From: Pirellulaceae bacterium
GTDB taxonomy: Bacteria; Planctomycetota; Planctomycetia; Pirellulales; Pirellulaceae
Assembly (NCBI GenBank): GCA_023382975.1
Contig: JAHDXO010000003.1
Span: 212,599 to 276,598, forward strand
Reading direction: 5' to 3'
Length of the DNA: 64,000 nucleotides
Shown here: in pieces, positions 62,461 to 64,000 of the stretch
Layout: each line of letters opens with the position of its first letter
How positions within the stretch are numbered: the stretch's first letter is position 1
The notes under the pieces: generated by a model
Database searches by the model: none
The model's input: the letters and a program-made list of their open reading frames with translations, nothing else
Told to the model about the DNA's origin: nothing
Position numbers and translations under genes: made by a program

Positions 62461-63202
62461 TCGTTCCAAAGTCATGATCTGAATGCTGGCAGAGAAATGG
62501 GCAAAGGAATTGCGGGCAAAGGAATGACACGACGGACGGGGATTCGCTTGCCCCTGTTCGGAACATTTGGATTTCGCGTTTCCCCTTCGTATTCGGGGTT
62601 CTTGCCAACGTTCCAGTTCTTGCAGGCCTTTGAACAGGCGGAATTTGGTCAGTGGGCAGTGGGCAGTGGTGGCCCCCGGGCGCCGAACGGGGGTCGGTAT
62701 TTGGACAGTTGGCAGTGGGCAGTTGGCAGTGGGAACCAGTGGCCCCCGGGCGCTGAACGGGGGTCTCGGTATTTGGGTTATTCGCCCCGCAGGGGCCGGA
62801 ACAAATCAGTCTGTGCCGCCCCTTCAGGGCTTGGGAAACGATTCTCCATCGCCTTCCCAGGGCGATGCCCTGGGCTGTTATGTCGCTGCCCCTTCGGGGC
62901 GAAAGACCACCACGCTCGCCGGGGCATCCATGATTCTGCGATTCATGATTCTGTAATCCATCTTTCTGCCATCGATTTTTCTGCCCATCCCCGCCTGAGC
63001 CCATCCGGTGCGAATGGCGACCGAACCACCGTGGGGCTGACGCCACCACGCTCGCCGGGATAGCGGTGGGGATTTTTGATTGCCGGTTGTCCGTTGGCCG
63101 TCTCTTCATCCTGCGGGCGTGCGGGGTTATAATCGACTTCCGATACTGAGATTCGGATTGGAGTCTTGGCCGCTCGTCGGGGCGGCTGGAGGGGAATTCT
63201 CG
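62461..63202. repeat. Repeat-dense gap with partial copy 8
   Basis: No gene is supported. CCCCCG/CGGGGG modules occur at 62651-62770, a shortened inverted composite copy at 62781-62921 and an inverted AGAAAGATGG-like module at 62929-62998, then an inverted GAGCGTGGTGGCGTC module to 63060. The long minus frame across this zone is a repeat artefact. Confidence 0.65.
62781..62921. repeat. Composite hairpin repeat, copy 8, inverted partial
   Basis: Retains the gccccgcaggggc, gccccttcagggc, cccagggcgatgccctggg and gccccttcggggc segments but lacks the central hairpins of full copies. Confidence 0.7.
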
Positions 63203-63886
63203 ATGAGCTCGACAAGTGCCGCGGACGGGATTGGCGAAGCGCTGGTCGCTCTGCCCAGGAGCGGAACCGGCAGAAACTCGATGACCGGTGCGGCGGATTC
63301 GTTGAACCTCCGCGTACCACCGGAACCCGTTCTGCCCTTGACGGTCGCCCAGTACCACGAGATGGTCCGCGCGGGCATCTTGGGCGATGAAGATCCGATC
63401 GAACTGCTCGAAGGCTGGCTGGTACGCAAAATGCCGAAACACCCCCCGCATACGCTGAGCACTGGATGTGCGCTGGACGCTTTGGCGGCCATTGTCGGAT
63501 CGGACTGGCACGTTCGCAAAGAAGATCCGATCAGCACGCAGGACAGCGAACCGGAGCCCGATGTCTCGGTGGTCCGCGGACAACGACGCGACTACACCGA
63601 CCGTCATCCCGGCCCCGAAGATGTCGGTTTGGTAGTCGAAGTCGCCGAAGCGTCGCTGGCGCGCGACCGCGAGTGGAAGCAACGCATCTACGCCGCTGCA
63701 AGCGTCCCTTGCTACTGGATCGTCAATCTGATCGACCGCCAAGTCGAGGTGTACACGGAACCAACCGGCCCGTGCGACCGATCGGAATACGCGGCCAGCC
63801 AGATCTTTCGCGACCACGATCAAATCCCCGTCGTTCTGGACGGCAGGGAAGTCGGCCGGATCGCCGCGCGCGAGCTGATGCCGTAG
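63203..63886 (+). CDS. Uma2-family putative endonuclease (DUF820)
   Basis: A 227-residue protein. GGAGGGG precedes ATG 63203. VAQYHEMVRAGILG, DPIELLEGWLVRKM, DSEPEPDVSVVRGQ and GLVVEVAEASLARDREWK, then YAAASVPCYWIVNLIDRQVEVY, are the Uma2 pattern of a restriction-like PD-(D/E)XK fold. Such genes are numerous in cyanobacteria and planctomycetes, and their DNA targets are unknown. It stands alone. Confidence 0.9.
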   Translation: MSSTSAADGIGEALVALPRSGTGRNSMTGAADSLNLRVPPEPVLPLTVAQYHEMVRAGILGDEDPIELLEGWLVRKMPKHPPHTLSTGCALDALAAIVGSDWHVRKEDPISTQDSEPEPDVSVVRGQRRDYTDRHPGPEDVGLVVEVAEASLARDREWKQRIYAAASVPCYWIVNLIDRQVEVYTEPTGPCDRSEYAASQIFRDHDQIPVVLDGREVGRIAARELMP

Positions 63887-64000
63887 GTCAGTTGCCCGTT
63901 CCCCAAGCTCCCAGCCGCTAGCCGGCTGGAGTTTCAGGCGGGTGTCCTAGTAGTACAGCGCAACAAAACTGATCTTACCCTGTCAAGCCGTTTTTGCTAG
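63887..64000. other. Right end of window, no gene seen
   Basis: The last 114 nt contain no supported gene start or repeat copy. A gene might begin beyond the window. Confidence 0.5.

Noticed and set aside
62390..63823. 477-residue minus-strand frame at the right end
   Set aside because: It crosses several repeat modules and the antisense of the Uma2 gene.

Overview
The window looks like a chromosomal segment from a planctomycete, probably a Pirellulales-like member of Planctomycetota. This is inferred from gene content rather than from any marker gene. Supporting genes are a DUF1559 pseudopilin-like protein (40780-41769), a secreted protein with an LEPR-XLL-like motif (29756-30682), a Ser/Thr kinase with the HGDVKPSN/DFN variant motifs paired with an ECF sigma factor (30898-33833), an LL-diaminopimelate aminotransferase, many Tat- or Sec-exported sugar-related proteins, and GC-rich DNA full of palindromic intergenic repeats.

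Layout. 1-2603: end of a GH88/GH105-type hydrolase, sirtuin, tsaE, Tat-exported cupin. 2816-6917: ECF sigma/anti-sigma pair, then a large secreted leucine-rich repeat-like protein with one CXXCH. 7272-11240: HEAT-like secreted protein, PQQ/BamB-like propeller protein, small coiled-coil protein. 11581-11654: tRNA-His. 11701-14971: GNAT, ThuA-like, radical SAM. 14985-16668: type II restriction-modification pair. 16759-26289: AP-superfamily phosphodiesterase, prolyl oligopeptidase, dapL, lipoprotein, giant LamG protein. 26299-37644: a signalling block with two sensor kinases, an LEPR-like secreted protein, Ser/Thr kinase plus ECF sigma, a NarX/LuxR-type two-component pair and a sigma-54 activator.

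37645-43494 is a decayed mobile region. It holds a transposase tail, a truncated serine recombinase whose catalytic Ser is Asn, a frameshifted tyrosine recombinase, a transposase stub and odd 55-bp-period tandem repeats. Among these sit an intact zinc-ribbon/STAS protein and a DUF1559/lipoprotein pair. 43495-45975 carries a divergent Gfo/Idh oxidoreductase and sugar-phosphate isomerase. 47227-51529 is a minus-strand Tad/Flp pilus locus with five Flp-like pilins, a prepilin peptidase and CpaB. 52511-60906 holds polysaccharide or glycoconjugate genes: two GT2 enzymes, DUF2304, a TMTC-like TPR membrane protein, a methyltransferase and a flippase. 61662-62266 is a toxin-antitoxin-like pair with a recognisable promoter/operator, and the window ends with a Uma2-family nuclease-like gene.

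The most unusual DNA is the repeat content of 45976-55017 and 60907-63100. Composite arrays of hairpin modules recur at least eight times. Two of them carry an identical 129-bp element with terminal inverted repeats. Each copy is flanked by its own version of a 12-13-bp direct repeat, which is what transposition leaves behind. No CRISPR array, rRNA, riboswitch or replication origin was recognised. Most long ORFs inside the repeat zones are artefacts of the palindromes.
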